A stretch of DNA of 64,000 nucleotides from Burkholderiaceae bacterium (GTDB lineage Bacteria > Pseudomonadota > Gammaproteobacteria > Burkholderiales > Burkholderiaceae_B). Positions within the stretch are counted from its first letter, which is position 1. Every line of letters begins with the position of its first letter. The stretch lies in contig JAOATE010000080.1 in NCBI GenBank assembly GCA_030158305.1, positions 1 to 64,000 of the forward strand, read 5' to 3'. A program made the position numbers and the translations under genes. Under the pieces are notes generated by a model. That model searched no databases and was not told where the DNA came from. It saw only the letters and a list, made by a program, of their open reading frames with translations. Positions 28,987 to 38,600 of this stretch are shown one piece after another.

Positions 28987-29187
28987 ATGAATATCGTTCT
29001 CAATGGCCATCCTAAGACCCTGTCTGGCCCCACTTCTGTCTCGACGCTGATCGACGCGCTAGGCTACACGGGCAAACGTATCGCGGTCGAGCGCAATGGC
29101 GAAATCGTCCCCAAAAGTACCTATGCGAGCACGCAGCTCAAGGCCGGCGATCGCCTGGAAATTGTTGTTGCCGTTGGAGGCGGTTAA
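28987..29187 (+). CDS. thiS: sulfur carrier protein ThiS
   Basis: ThiS is a ubiquitin-like protein whose C-terminal Gly-Gly is adenylated and thiocarboxylated to supply sulfur for the thiazole of thiamine. The 66-residue product begins [10 protein letters not shown], contains a beta-grasp-like [17 protein letters not shown], and ends VAVGGG, which is the carrier tail. ATG 28987 was chosen over one nine codons earlier because it matches the family start. Its usual partner thiG is not next to it: trmB starts two bases after the stop codon. Confidence 0.93.
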   Translation: MNIVLNGHPKTLSGPTSVSTLIDALGYTGKRIAVERNGEIVPKSTYASTQLKAGDRLEIVVAVGGG

Positions 29188-29189
29188 TC

Positions 29190-29861
29190 ATGCACCCCTT
29201 GCATATCCGTAGTTTCGTCAACCGACGCAGTCATATGACCAAGGGTCAACAAGAAGCGCTTGATGCGTTTTTAAGCAAATGGGCTATTGCTTATCAACCG
29301 AGTCTGCTGAACTTGACCGAGGCGTTTGGCGGCCCTGCCCCGACCATTCTTGAGATCGGTTTTGGCATGGGCGAGACCACAGAACAAATCGCGCTCGCCA
29401 GGCCGCAAGATCACTTTTTAGGTGTCGAGGTGTTTAATGCGGGTGTAGGCGCCATGCTTAAACGCATCGAAGCCTCAGCACTCACCAACGTACGCCTGAT
29501 TCAGCACGATGCGGTCGAGGTCTTGCGCGATATGATCGCTCCCGACTCACTTGCGGGGGTACATATTTATTTTCCTGATCCTTGGCCGAAAAAACGTCAC
29601 CATAAACGTCGTTTGATTCAACCGCCTCTGATTGAGCTGCTGGCCAGCAGAATGGCGCCCGGCGCATACATTCACTGTGCAACCGATTGGGAGCACTATG
29701 CGCACCAGATGCTCGAAGTCCTCTCCGGAGAAAAATCGCTTTCGAACACCTGTGAGGGATTTTCACCCAGACCGGACTATCGCCCGCTGACAAAATTTGA
29801 AAACCGAGGCTTGCGTCTCGGTCATGGCGTATGGGATCTCATCTTTAAAAAGAAAGGCTAA
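29190..29861 (+). CDS. trmB: tRNA (guanine-N7-)-methyltransferase
   Basis: TrmB methylates N7 of G46 in the tRNA variable loop using S-adenosylmethionine. The 223-residue product has the N-terminal [14 protein letters not shown], the SAM-binding [12 protein letters not shown], and the signature [19 protein letters not shown]. The late segments [10 protein letters not shown] and [17 protein letters not shown] also match. It is co-transcribed with thiS, two bases apart. Confidence 0.97.
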   Translation: MHPLHIRSFVNRRSHMTKGQQEALDAFLSKWAIAYQPSLLNLTEAFGGPAPTILEIGFGMGETTEQIALARPQDHFLGVEVFNAGVGAMLKRIEASALTNVRLIQHDAVEVLRDMIAPDSLAGVHIYFPDPWPKKRHHKRRLIQPPLIELLASRMAPGAYIHCATDWEHYAHQMLEVLSGEKSLSNTCEGFSPRPDYRPLTKFENRGLRLGHGVWDLIFKKKG

Positions 29862-29902
29862 CTTTTCGGACCGGGGACGCCAGACGTCAAAATCTGCCGC
29901 CC

Positions 29903-31315
29903 CTAGCGACCAAAGCCGCCAAGCTTGCCGAGACCTTTCATGCCGCCCATGGCACGCATCATCTTGGCCATGCCGCCTTTTTTCATTTGCTTCATCATGC
30001 CTTGCATCTGCTCAAACTGGTTGAGCATACGGTTGACCTCCTGAACAGGCACGCCAGCGCCCGCAGCAATACGGCGCTTGCGCGAGGCTTTAAGCAAATC
30101 AGGCTTGGCGCGCTCAAGCGGCGTCATGGAATTCAAAATGCCCTCTGTCCGTCGTAACTGTTTTTCAGCCTGACCGCCTTGCAACTGACCGGCGGCTTGT
30201 GAAAACTGCGCGGGGAGTTTTTCAAGCAGAGAACCCATATCGCCCATCTTTTTGACCTGCGCAAGCTGGTCGCGAAAGTCGTTGAGATCGAACTTATCGC
30301 CAGACTTCATTTTGGCGGCGAGTTTTTGCGCCTCGGCAACGTCAATATTTTTCTGTGCTTGCTCGACCAGCGACACAATGTCGCCCATGCCTAAGACCCG
30401 TTGCGCCATACGCTCGGGGTGGAATGGCTCCAGACCATCGAGCTTTTCAGACACACCAACGAACTTGAGTGGCTTACCGGTCACATGACGCACCGACAGG
30501 GCGGCACCGCCACGCGCATCGCCATCGAGCTTAGTCAGGACCACACCGGTCAGCGGCAGTGCTTCACCAAAAGCACGGGCAGTGTTGACGGCATCCTGAC
30601 CCTGCATCGCATCGACTACAAACAAGGTTTCGATCGGATTGAGCAAGTCATGCAAAGCGCGAATTTCGCGCATCATCGCCTCGTCAATACCGAGACGACC
30701 GGCCGTATCAACAATCAGCACATCGAAATGGTGACGGCGGGCATAGTCGATCGCATGGCGGGCAATATCCTCCGGTTTTTGCGTCTCATCTGAGGCAATC
30801 CACTCGACACCGACCTGCTCGGCCACCATTTTCAACTGTTCGATCGCCGCCGGACGATAGACGTCGGCACTGACCACGGCCACTTTCTTTTTGCCGGTTT
30901 TACGTCCGTTTTGGACATGGTTGCCTTCGGACAACCATCGTGCGAGCTTGCCGGTCGTGGTGGTTTTACCCGCACCTTGCAGACCTGCCATCAAAATAAT
31001 GGCGGGCGGCTGCATCGCCAGCGACAACTCGCTCGCATCTGCGCCTAAGTCGCCCCCCATGAGTGAGGTCAACTCACGGTGGACCACCCCCACCAAAGCC
31101 TGGCCTGGCGACAGGCTGCCAACCACTTCTTCACCGAGGGCTTTTTCCTTGACGCGTGCGACAAAATCACGCACCACAGGCAGGGAAACATCGGCCTCCA
31201 AAAGCGCGAGGCGAACCTCCCGCAGCATGTCCTGCGTGTTGGTTTCGGTCAGGCGTGCCTCACCCCGCATGGTCTTAACGACACGGGAGAGACGTTGGGT
31301 GAGATTTTCAAGCAT
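29903..31315 (-). CDS. ffh: signal recognition particle protein Ffh (SRP54)
   Basis: Ffh binds 4.5S RNA and the signal sequences of nascent membrane proteins and targets them through FtsY. The 470-residue product has the N domain, the G domain with Walker A GLQGAGKTTTTGKLARWL and DTAGRLGIDEAMM plus TKLDGDARGGAALS, and a methionine-rich M domain ending in many Gly/Met residues (MQGMMKQMKKGGMAKMMRA). The order and length are standard. It is transcribed alone, and a CcsA-like gene diverges 28 bases away. Confidence 0.98.
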   Translation of the reverse strand: MLENLTQRLSRVVKTMRGEARLTETNTQDMLREVRLALLEADVSLPVVRDFVARVKEKALGEEVVGSLSPGQALVGVVHRELTSLMGGDLGADASELSLAMQPPAIILMAGLQGAGKTTTTGKLARWLSEGNHVQNGRKTGKKKVAVVSADVYRPAAIEQLKMVAEQVGVEWIASDETQKPEDIARHAIDYARRHHFDVLIVDTAGRLGIDEAMMREIRALHDLLNPIETLFVVDAMQGQDAVNTARAFGEALPLTGVVLTKLDGDARGGAALSVRHVTGKPLKFVGVSEKLDGLEPFHPERMAQRVLGMGDIVSLVEQAQKNIDVAEAQKLAAKMKSGDKFDLNDFRDQLAQVKKMGDMGSLLEKLPAQFSQAAGQLQGGQAEKQLRRTEGILNSMTPLERAKPDLLKASRKRRIAAGAGVPVQEVNRMLNQFEQMQGMMKQMKKGGMAKMMRAMGGMKGLGKLGGFGR

Positions 31316-31343
31316 GATGGCGGTTTCGCTTTACACTAGGCAT

Positions 31344-32198
31344 ATGTCTGTCGGTATTGTATTTCACTCCCTCGCTGCGTTGGCCTATGCCGTTCTAGGT
31401 ATTGGCCTTTGTCGCTCGCTTTCGTCGGATCCACCGATCGTCCGGGCGGGTCATTTCGCGCGTATTGGTTTACTCTTAGCCATTGTTTTACACGGAATTG
31501 CCCTGCGAGACACTGTTTTGCTAGATGGTAACCTCAGAGTCAGTTGGTCTCTCGCCTTGTCTGCCGCAGTCTGGATCGGCATGATTGTTTTCTGGCTAGA
31601 AAGCCTAGTGATTCGGATTGACGGCCTGCAGCTCCTCTTATTGCCGGTGGGTACGGCTGTTTGTGTGCTGGCTGCGATCTTTCCACAGTCTCAAGTCATC
31701 GCGCATGCGAACGACGCGGGTTTACGCATTCATCTTCTCATTGCCTTGTCAGCATATGCCCTCGTCACGATTGCCGCGCTTCAAGCGATGCTAATGTCCG
31801 GCCTGGATCGTAGGCTACATTTTCCTCATGGAAAGGGTGCCCACGCAGGATCCCTGAGGCGCGTCGTGGGCCGCCTGCTAGATGTCCAGCCTCCCTTGCT
31901 TGCTCAGGAACAAGTCCTGTTTCGCCTAATCTGGATTGCGTTTGCTGCGCTCACTTTGACCTTGTTCTCTGGCGCCATGATTTCGCTTTCCTACTCCGGA
32001 AAGTGGTTACCGCTTGACCACAAGTCAATCTTTACCTTGTTGTCCTGGCTAACGTTCGGCATTCTCATTATCGGCAGACATCTGCGAGGCTGGCGTGGCC
32101 GTACCGCACTGCGGTATACGCTCGTGGGTTTTGCTTTTGTTGTCTTGGCCTACACAGGCTCACGCTTCGTGCTCGAAGTCATCCTGCAAAGGCTATAA
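31344..32198 (+). CDS. CcsA/YpjD-type inner-membrane protein (cytochrome c assembly family)
   Basis: The 284-residue product is almost wholly membrane, with about eight hydrophobic segments. The heme-handling part has the PF01578 pattern: LRIHLLIALSAYALVTIAALQAML, then W-rich GKWLPLDHKSIFTLLSWLTFGILIIGRH. Homologs next to ffh in proteobacteria are called YpjD, and their exact role is not proven. An open frame reaches back to 30891, but it is a shadow of ffh, and ATG 31344 opens on a clear membrane segment. The PP0621-type gene follows one base after the stop. Confidence 0.85.
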   Translation: MSVGIVFHSLAALAYAVLGIGLCRSLSSDPPIVRAGHFARIGLLLAIVLHGIALRDTVLLDGNLRVSWSLALSAAVWIGMIVFWLESLVIRIDGLQLLLLPVGTAVCVLAAIFPQSQVIAHANDAGLRIHLLIALSAYALVTIAALQAMLMSGLDRRLHFPHGKGAHAGSLRRVVGRLLDVQPPLLAQEQVLFRLIWIAFAALTLTLFSGAMISLSYSGKWLPLDHKSIFTLLSWLTFGILIIGRHLRGWRGRTALRYTLVGFAFVVLAYTGSRFVLEVILQRL

Positions 32199-32199
32199 G

Positions 32200-32463
32200 A
32201 TGGGTAAAACTCTATTTTGGATTGCTGTATTTTTTGGTGTGCTGCTGGTCAGCCGTTTTCTTTCGCATCAAGCGGCTAAAAAACGGTTTCGTGACGAACA
32301 AGAGCGCCAGCCACAACAGACCAATCCTTTACCTCACTCGGAGGCGATGGTTCGCTGCGCGCATTGCAATGTGTTTTTACCGCGCTCCGATGCTTTGCTG
32401 ATCCAAGGTGAAACGTGGTGCAGTGAAGCCCACGCACAACTTGGCCCGCGCCAGTCTCGTTAA
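32200..32463 (+). CDS. PP0621-family small membrane-anchored protein
   Basis: The 87-residue product has an N-terminal membrane segment (WIAVFFGVLLVSRFL), a basic linker and a C-terminal knuckle with VRCAHCNVFLPRSDALLIQG and WCSEAH, so three Cys and two His could bind a metal. This is the pattern of the PP0621 family, found between CcsA-type genes and ampD in betaproteobacteria. Its function is unknown. It lies one base after the CcsA-like gene and is probably translated with it. AmpD starts ten bases downstream. Confidence 0.75.
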   Translation: MGKTLFWIAVFFGVLLVSRFLSHQAAKKRFRDEQERQPQQTNPLPHSEAMVRCAHCNVFLPRSDALLIQGETWCSEAHAQLGPRQSR

Positions 32464-32472
32464 CTCACCATT

Positions 32473-33081
32473 ATGAAGCTTGACGCACAAGCTTGGCTTG
32501 AACCCACCACTGGTGTTTCGCTGCGTCCTTCTCCAAACTTTAACGAGCGCCCAGAGGGTACGGACGTCTCCTTACTCGTCATACACAATATCAGTTTGCC
32601 GCCCGGACAATTTGGCACCCCTTTCGTGGCAGATCTTTTTCTCAATCAACTTGATCTAAACGCAGACCCCTGGTTTGCAGAAAACCTGCAAGGGCTGACT
32701 GTCTCTGCGCATTTTGTGATCGACCGCAGCGGACACATCACGCAATTTGTTGCCTGTGACAAACGGGCATGGCATGCCGGCGTCTCGCAACATGCGGGGC
32801 GCAAACAATGCAATGATTTTTCGATTGGTATTGAACTTGAGGGCACGGACACCCTTGCCTACACGGACGCGCAATACGACGCACTCGCGGCACTCACGCA
32901 ATGTCTACGTGCACACTACCCCCTGACCTCAGTCAGGGGACACTGCGATATTGCGCCCGGGCGAAAAACAGACCCCGGCGAAGCATTTGACTGGGGACAT
33001 TATGCCGAGCGCGCAGGCTGGCCTGTCGCGGCATTACCTCCACCGCGACAAGACTGCAACCCTTATCCAAGCAACAACTGA
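32473..33081 (+). CDS. ampD: 1,6-anhydro-N-acetylmuramyl-L-alanine amidase
   Basis: AmpD is the cytosolic zinc amidase that cuts recycled anhydromuropeptides, and its loss raises beta-lactamase expression in species with ampC. The 202-residue product shows [15 protein letters not shown] (first zinc His), [36 protein letters not shown] and [21 protein letters not shown] (His and Asp ligands). Its 3' end overlaps the 3' end of htpG on the other strand by 19 bases. Confidence 0.95.
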   Translation: MKLDAQAWLEPTTGVSLRPSPNFNERPEGTDVSLLVIHNISLPPGQFGTPFVADLFLNQLDLNADPWFAENLQGLTVSAHFVIDRSGHITQFVACDKRAWHAGVSQHAGRKQCNDFSIGIELEGTDTLAYTDAQYDALAALTQCLRAHYPLTSVRGHCDIAPGRKTDPGEAFDWGHYAERAGWPVAALPPPRQDCNPYPSNN

Positions 33082-34973
33082 TTGACGCGTCGGACAAAGG
33101 CAGTCGGATCAGGCAAGCTCGAACCATCAGCCAACAAAGCCTGCTCGAACAACAAGCTCGCCCAGTCATTAAACGATGCGTCATAAGCTGACTGAACGCG
33201 TTTAACTAAAGCATGTTCAGGATTAATTTCCAACACTGGCAGAATGCTGGGCGCTTCCTGACCTGCGGCCTTGAGCATGCGCTGCAAGTGCGGGCTCAAG
33301 TCGTTCTGTCCAACCACCACGCACGACGGTGAGTCCACTAGGCGCAAGGTCACACGAACTTCTTTGACGCGGTCTTTCAGCGCCTCTTGAAGTCGCTCCA
33401 CGAGAGGCTTGAACTGCTCAGCCACTTCGGTCTGATGCTTCTTTTCCTCTTCGTCTGCCAAGGCCTCGAGATCCAGACCACCTTTCGCAACCGAGGTCAG
33501 TTTTTTGCCGTTGAACTCACGCAAGTGAGACAGCATCCACTCGTCGACGCGATCCCACAAGACCAACACTTCGATGCCCTTTTTACGGAAGATCTCGAGG
33601 TGAGGGCTATTGCGACCTGCGGTGTAACTATCAGCGGTGACAAAATAAATCGTGTCCTGGCCTTCTTTCATGCGCGAAACATAATCCTCGAGCGTGACGG
33701 TCTGGGCATCTGAGTCTGCTTGGGTCGAGGCAAAACGCAACAGCTTGGCGATCCGCTCAAGATTGGCTGCATCCTCGCCTGTGCCTTCTTTGAGCACCTG
33801 ACCAAACTCCGCCCAAAAAGTCGCGTATTCGTCTTTCTTGTTTTCTGCCAAATCCTCTAACAGGCTCAAAATGCGCTTGGTCGAGCCCTCGCGGATGGCT
33901 TTGACGTCACGGCTTTCCTGCAACAACTCGCGCGAGACGTTTAGAGGCAAGTCGGCAGAGTCAATCACGCCACGCACAAAGCGCAAGTAAGACGGCAGCA
34001 TCTGCTCGGCATCGTCCATGATGAAGACGCGCTTGACGTAGAGCTTGACGCCGCGACGCGCATCTCGATCCCACATATCAAACGGCGCATGCTTGGGGAC
34101 ATACAGCAGTTGCGTGTACTCACTGCGGCCTTCGACGCGATTGTGCGTCCAGGCGAGCGGATCATCGTAGTCATGCGACACATGCTTGTAAAACTCACGA
34201 TATTGCTCGTCAGTCACCTCAGATTTGTTGCGTGTCCAGAGCGCATTCGCCTGGTTCACAGACTCCCACTCGTCTTTTTTAACTTGCTCAGACTTTTCCT
34301 GATCCCACTCTTCTTTGAGCATTTGCACAGGCAGAGAAATATGGTCTGAATAACGACGCAGGACTTCGCGTAATTTCCAGCCACTCAAAAACTCTTCTTC
34401 GTCCGCGCGCAAGTGCAATACGACATCTGTGCCGCGAGTGGCTTTTTCTGTCGCGCCAATCGAAAACTCGCCTTGACCGTCAGACTCCCAAATCACCGCT
34501 TGATCCGCAGGCAGACCCGCGCGGCGGCTGCGGACTGTGACTTTGTCCGCCACGATAAAGGACGAATAAAAGCCCACTCCAAACTGACCGATGAGCTGGG
34601 CGTCTTTTTGCTTGTCACCCGTCAACTTTGAGAAAAACTCGCGTGTTCCTGAGCGAGCGATCGTTCCGAGGTTGGCGATGGCCTCTTCCTTGGACAGACC
34701 CACACCATTGTCGGAAATCGTGATCGTGCGGGCTGTTTTGTCATAATCCACGCGCACGTGTAGTTCGCCATCTCCCTCAAACAGGGAGGGATGGTCAATC
34801 GCTTCAAAACGAAGCTTGTCGCAAGCATCCGAGGCGTTCGACACCAGCTCACGCAAGAAAATTTCCTTGTTGCTGTAGAGCGAATGGATCATCAGATGCA
34901 GCAGTTGCTTAACTTCTGCCTGAAAACCCAGTGTTTGAGAAGCGTCTGAGGACGCAGTTGTTTGATTCATCAT
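33063..34973 (-). CDS. htpG: chaperone HtpG (Hsp90)
   Basis: HtpG is the cytosolic ATP-dependent Hsp90 dimer. The 636-residue product has the GHKL ATP site in order ([42 protein letters not shown]), the middle domain, and the C-terminal dimerisation domain, with no MEEVD tail, as in bacteria. The frame opens with GTG 34979 followed by ATG 34973 and ATG 34970. I give the first ATG, but any could be used. A sigma-32-like promoter lies upstream, consistent with heat induction. Confidence 0.97.
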   Translation of the reverse strand: MMNQTTASSDASQTLGFQAEVKQLLHLMIHSLYSNKEIFLRELVSNASDACDKLRFEAIDHPSLFEGDGELHVRVDYDKTARTITISDNGVGLSKEEAIANLGTIARSGTREFFSKLTGDKQKDAQLIGQFGVGFYSSFIVADKVTVRSRRAGLPADQAVIWESDGQGEFSIGATEKATRGTDVVLHLRADEEEFLSGWKLREVLRRYSDHISLPVQMLKEEWDQEKSEQVKKDEWESVNQANALWTRNKSEVTDEQYREFYKHVSHDYDDPLAWTHNRVEGRSEYTQLLYVPKHAPFDMWDRDARRGVKLYVKRVFIMDDAEQMLPSYLRFVRGVIDSADLPLNVSRELLQESRDVKAIREGSTKRILSLLEDLAENKKDEYATFWAEFGQVLKEGTGEDAANLERIAKLLRFASTQADSDAQTVTLEDYVSRMKEGQDTIYFVTADSYTAGRNSPHLEIFRKKGIEVLVLWDRVDEWMLSHLREFNGKKLTSVAKGGLDLEALADEEEKKHQTEVAEQFKPLVERLQEALKDRVKEVRVTLRLVDSPSCVVVGQNDLSPHLQRMLKAAGQEAPSILPVLEINPEHALVKRVQSAYDASFNDWASLLFEQALLADGSSLPDPTAFVRRVNQLLLG

Positions 34974-35044
34974 GCTCACCGTAAGTTATCCACAGATTGG
35001 CTTACCCAAGGGCGTTTTAAGGCCTCAGGCAAGCTGATGTTAAG

Positions 35045-35073
35045 TAATTGGGGGGTAAACCACCGATTTCAAG
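35045..35073 (-). promoter_or_regulatory. sigma-32 (heat-shock) promoter of htpG
   Basis: The minus strand has CTTGAAA (35073-35067), a 13-base spacer and CCCCAATTA (35053-35045). These are near-consensus -35 and -10 elements for RpoH. It lies about 70 bases before the htpG start, in the 156-base gap that contains no gene. Confidence 0.8.
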
Positions 35074-35135
35074 AGCATCAGAGTTGCCAGGTACTCTAGA
35101 AAAGATTGACCCGCAACATTGAGTCAAAAACACCG

Positions 35136-36500
35136 CTAGACGGCCGGACTCAATAGAGAGATCAGTTGCCCGGCATCTGTGCAATGTTCGAATGACTCAA
35201 TGCGTGCGATCAAGGGCTCGGGAGACCCCATCGGTTCAGCGGACAACGCCCAGCAACGGTGGAATTTGCTGAGTTGCGCCTCGCGACTTAAGGGACGCTT
35301 TGGGCTGGCCAGCATCGCGTCGATCGCGTGTTGGAACACAGTACCGTCCTTGAGTCTGACCGTCACGCGTTGCGGCACCAAGGCGTTTGGATTGGGGTTG
35401 TCATCCTTTTCCATCCGTACCTTGAGGGAAAGTGCGTAGGTCGCCGGGTCGGTCAGTGCTTCTCCGCGAAAATGCATGGGATCGAGTACGCCGTGTTGCA
35501 ACACCTTGGCTAGCACAAAAGGCATACATAGGCGCGCATAGTTGGGCGTTGGCTGCTCCAGCCCTGGGCGGTTGACCAAATGATTGAGCAAGGACGGACC
35601 TGTCACTACAATTTCCGCCACATCCGAGGCCGCAAAATTCGCCTGCTGACGCAGAACGCTCAATCCCTCAATGCCACCGTGCGTGGCGCGTCCGCTCGGG
35701 TAGGGCTTGTGGCTTAACTCCGTCAGACGCCAGCGCTCTCCCAGCCCCTGCATAGCCGACTCCAAATCCCACTCGGACTCAAACATTGGCAAATAACCGA
35801 AACGACCTGTCAGAGGCGTCTGCAGACTTGGAAAACCCGACTGCGCCAAATCGCAGGACTGAAACGCCGCGCGCGCGTTCACACCAATCTGCAAGGGCAG
35901 CACCACGCTGCCCTCGGTATGCGCTTGCATCGTGCCGCTGACTTGTGCAAGCTGATGACCAAAGGCCGCGAGCGTGGTGGGCGCATCAAAGCCGCGCAAA
36001 TTTGCCAAACCTGCTACAGCGCCAAAGCCCCCAGAGGCTGCTGGGCGGAAAAATCGCAAACCTAACTTTGAGGCCATGCCAATCGTGCATGACACATCGA
36101 CCCCCGCGGCCAATGCGGCCAGCAACGCGCGCCCAGTGACGGGACTGCGCATTTGTTGCGCCTCTGCGAGCAAGACCGGCAACAGCGTTGCCATCGCATG
36201 CAAGACTGCGCCTTCATGCAGGCAATCAAACTCTTGGCAATGTACTTGGTAGGCGTTGACCAGGACAGCTTGCGAAGCTGTCAACTTGGCGCGTCGCCCC
36301 CAGAGCGAGACATTGGCGCCCTCGCCCCATTGACTGACTGCAGACAACAAGGGTGTGACCTCGGGGGTGCTACCGCCCGCGACACCCACGCCGATTGAAT
36401 CCAGCAGGAAAATTTTCGCCGCCTCAATCGCCTGAGGCGAGAGGTGCTCAAAACGAACGCCCGCGGCATGCTGGGCAAGCTTTGCATCAAGACTCGACAT
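35136..36500 (-). CDS. MmgE/PrpD-family protein
   Basis: The 454-residue product belongs to the MmgE/PrpD fold, whose members include 2-methylcitrate dehydratase, cis-aconitate decarboxylase and iminodisuccinate epimerase. Family segments: FLLDSIGVGVAGG near residue 35, a QEFDCLHEGAVLHAMATLLP region, RFFRPAASGGFGAVAGLANLRG, and SHKPYPSGRATHGGIEGL. ATG 36500 has AGGAG upstream, and its first 14 bases overlap the end of the MscS gene. No acyl-CoA or citrate-pathway genes are adjacent, so the substrate is open. A second family member lies at 55217. Confidence 0.82.
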   Translation of the reverse strand: MSSLDAKLAQHAAGVRFEHLSPQAIEAAKIFLLDSIGVGVAGGSTPEVTPLLSAVSQWGEGANVSLWGRRAKLTASQAVLVNAYQVHCQEFDCLHEGAVLHAMATLLPVLLAEAQQMRSPVTGRALLAALAAGVDVSCTIGMASKLGLRFFRPAASGGFGAVAGLANLRGFDAPTTLAAFGHQLAQVSGTMQAHTEGSVVLPLQIGVNARAAFQSCDLAQSGFPSLQTPLTGRFGYLPMFESEWDLESAMQGLGERWRLTELSHKPYPSGRATHGGIEGLSVLRQQANFAASDVAEIVVTGPSLLNHLVNRPGLEQPTPNYARLCMPFVLAKVLQHGVLDPMHFRGEALTDPATYALSLKVRMEKDDNPNPNALVPQRVTVRLKDGTVFQHAIDAMLASPKRPLSREAQLSKFHRCWALSAEPMGSPEPLIARIESFEHCTDAGQLISLLSPAV

Positions 36501-37377
36501 TGTTTCTCTCCTCTTTTGTGTGCACGACACGCTGCGGGAAAGGAATCTCGATGTTGTTTGCATCAAAAGCGATTTTCAGATGGCGTAAAAATTCCCGGCG
36601 CACGGGACCGTGCCACAAGGCGACCACTTTGATGCGCGCCTTGATCATCACGGCAGACTCTGCCCACTGCTCGACCCCAGCGATTTCGATGTCCTCCAAA
36701 ATCTTGTCCCCGAAATCCGGATCATGGCGCAAGGCTGCAGACACATCACGCATAATCTCAAACACTTGATTGATGTCGGTGCGGTATGACACGCCGACAT
36801 CAATCACGGCGAAGGCATAGTTGCGACTGAGGTTAGTCACCGTTGTAATCACACCGTTTGGTACAAAATGCACAGAGCCTTGATAGTCGCGCAGTCGCAC
36901 ATAACGCAGCGTGACCTCCTCGACAAATCCTGCTTTGCCTGCGACCTCAACGATGTCACCCTGGCGAATCTGATTTTCAAGCAACATCACAATGCCGGTA
37001 AAGTAGTCTTTGACCACACTCTGCGCGCCGAAACCAATCGCAATACCCGCCACACCCGCTGTCGCCAGCAGCGGGGCGATTGACACCCCTAACTCAGAAA
37101 GCGCCAACATGATCGACATCACAATGATGGTGACAGAGGTCACATATCTGAACACCCGCCCAAGCGTCTCGACGCGTTTTTTTTCCTCGTCATCATGACT
37201 CGAATGACTTAAGCGGCCCTGCAACATCCGGATCGAGCGCATCACAAGGCCGCGCACGAACCAAGCCAAGCCAAGAATGATCACGACATTGATCATGGCG
37301 AGCATGGGCGTCGCCCATTCGGGTACCGTGACGCCAAAATAGTTTTGAAGAAGTGCGTTAATGGTCTGTTGAAACAT
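36487..37377 (-). CDS. MscS-family mechanosensitive channel
   Basis: The 296-residue product has two leading membrane segments and a pore-lining third one (GVAGIAIGFGAQSVVKDYF with the Gly/Ala packing of MscS TM3). The cytoplasmic beta domain with RQGDIVEVAGKAGFVEEVTLR and VPNGVITTVTNLSR follows. Such channels open on hypo-osmotic shock. ATG 37377 was chosen because the in-frame ATG at 37449 adds an unrelated stretch. The stop overlaps the MmgE/PrpD start, so the two are transcribed together, which is an odd pairing. A Bug gene diverges upstream. Confidence 0.92.
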   Translation of the reverse strand: MFQQTINALLQNYFGVTVPEWATPMLAMINVVIILGLAWFVRGLVMRSIRMLQGRLSHSSHDDEEKKRVETLGRVFRYVTSVTIIVMSIMLALSELGVSIAPLLATAGVAGIAIGFGAQSVVKDYFTGIVMLLENQIRQGDIVEVAGKAGFVEEVTLRYVRLRDYQGSVHFVPNGVITTVTNLSRNYAFAVIDVGVSYRTDINQVFEIMRDVSAALRHDPDFGDKILEDIEIAGVEQWAESAVMIKARIKVVALWHGPVRREFLRHLKIAFDANNIEIPFPQRVVHTKEERNNVES

Positions 37378-37508
37378 ACAGTTCTTTCCATGGGTAAACA
37401 AGGATGTCGCAATGACACCGGTCACAACCTGAAATCCAGTATAGAGCACGGACTTCGTCTAGAATTGGCGTACAAAAAAGTAAAAAATTCCCTTTATGGA
37501 GATCTTGT

Positions 37509-38507
37509 ATGACTATCCAATCTCGCCTGCGTCGTTCCGGCATACTTAGTTTGTTGGGCGCGACATTATTAAGCGCAGCATACCTGCCTGTCCAGGCGCA
37601 AAATGCCGGCAAATACCCCTCGCAGCCCATCACCATGGTGGTTCCGCAGGCACCTGGTGGAACCAATGATATTGTTGGACGCTTGATCGCCAACGAGTTA
37701 GCCGAAGAGCTCAAGCAATCCGTAGTCGTCACCAACCGTCCGGGTGCTGGTGGCAACATTGGTACCGCGCAAACGAAGTCTGCTCCCGCTGACGGTTACA
37801 CCCTCTTGATGACGATCAATAGTACGCAGGCAATCAATCCCTCTCTGTATAAAAACGTTGGGTTTGATCCCATCAAGGATTTCAGCCCGATCACTGTGGT
37901 CGGCGCCGTCCCAAACGTCTTGGTAGTTCACCCCAACTTTCCCGCCAAGACGCTGGATGAGTTCATCGCTTTGATCAAGGCCAACCCTGGCAAGTATCAA
38001 TACGCCTCTGCAGGCAACGGCACGCTTAATCACCTGCTTGGTGCCATGCTGGATCAAAAAGCCGGTCTGAAAATGGAGCACATTCCTTACAAGGGCGTGG
38101 CCCCTGCCATGATCGATGTGCTCGGCGGACAGGTCCCCATTGCGTTTGCCAGCTTGCCCTCAGCGCTGAACAATATTCGTCAAGGTAAATTGCGCGCACT
38201 CGGCGTGAGTACTGACAAGCGCTCCCCCGCACTACCTGATGTCCCCGCGATCAACGAAAAGATCCCAGGCTTCTCGGGTGACCTGTGGATTGGACTGTTT
38301 TCAATCGCTGGCACACCACAGGATGTCAATGACAAACTGTACGCAACCGTGGCGCGCATTATGCAAAAGCCTGCCGTGCAAAAGAAATTGTCTGATCTGG
38401 GTGTAGAGCTGTATTTTGATACGCCCGCGCAATTTAAAGCCCGCCTGGCCAAGGATATCGAACAATGGCGCGAAATCGTCAAAGTTTCAGGTGCGAAAGT
38501 CGACTAA
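37509..38507 (+). CDS. Bug-type periplasmic receptor (tripartite tricarboxylate transporter family)
   Basis: The 332-residue product starts with a signal peptide (cleavage likely after LPVQAQ, about residue 31) and has the TctC/Bug pattern: YPSQPITMVVPQAPGGTNDIVGR near the mature start, VVTNRPGAGGNIGT, and GKYQYASAGNGTLNHLLGAML. These proteins bind carboxylates or other small solutes in the periplasm, and many have no dedicated membrane partner. No TctA/TctB genes are adjacent, so it is an orphan receptor. GGAG lies eight bases before the ATG. A strong palindrome terminates it. Confidence 0.9.
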   Translation: MTIQSRLRRSGILSLLGATLLSAAYLPVQAQNAGKYPSQPITMVVPQAPGGTNDIVGRLIANELAEELKQSVVVTNRPGAGGNIGTAQTKSAPADGYTLLMTINSTQAINPSLYKNVGFDPIKDFSPITVVGAVPNVLVVHPNFPAKTLDEFIALIKANPGKYQYASAGNGTLNHLLGAMLDQKAGLKMEHIPYKGVAPAMIDVLGGQVPIAFASLPSALNNIRQGKLRALGVSTDKRSPALPDVPAINEKIPGFSGDLWIGLFSIAGTPQDVNDKLYATVARIMQKPAVQKKLSDLGVELYFDTPAQFKARLAKDIEQWREIVKVSGAKVD

Positions 38508-38540
38508 CACGACGAGCCTTGAATTTGTAGTTTGTGTCCA

Positions 38541-38580
38541 AAACAAGGCGCCTCGAATATTCGAGGCGCCTTGTTTAGTT
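38541..38580 (+). terminator. palindromic terminator after the Bug gene
   Basis: Bases 38541-38576 are a perfect 36-base palindrome, with arms AAACAAGGCGCCTCGAAT and its complement, followed by AGTT. The GC-rich stem with A and T tails on either side could terminate transcription in both directions. It is 33 bases after the Bug stop codon and just before pagP. Confidence 0.8.
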
Positions 38581-38600
38581 AAAATGTTATTTCCAAATTG

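Noticed and set aside
30891-31343. Upstream part of the frame of the CcsA-like gene
   Set aside because: It lies antisense to ffh and reads as low-complexity Ser/Arg/Thr. The membrane protein begins at ATG 31344.
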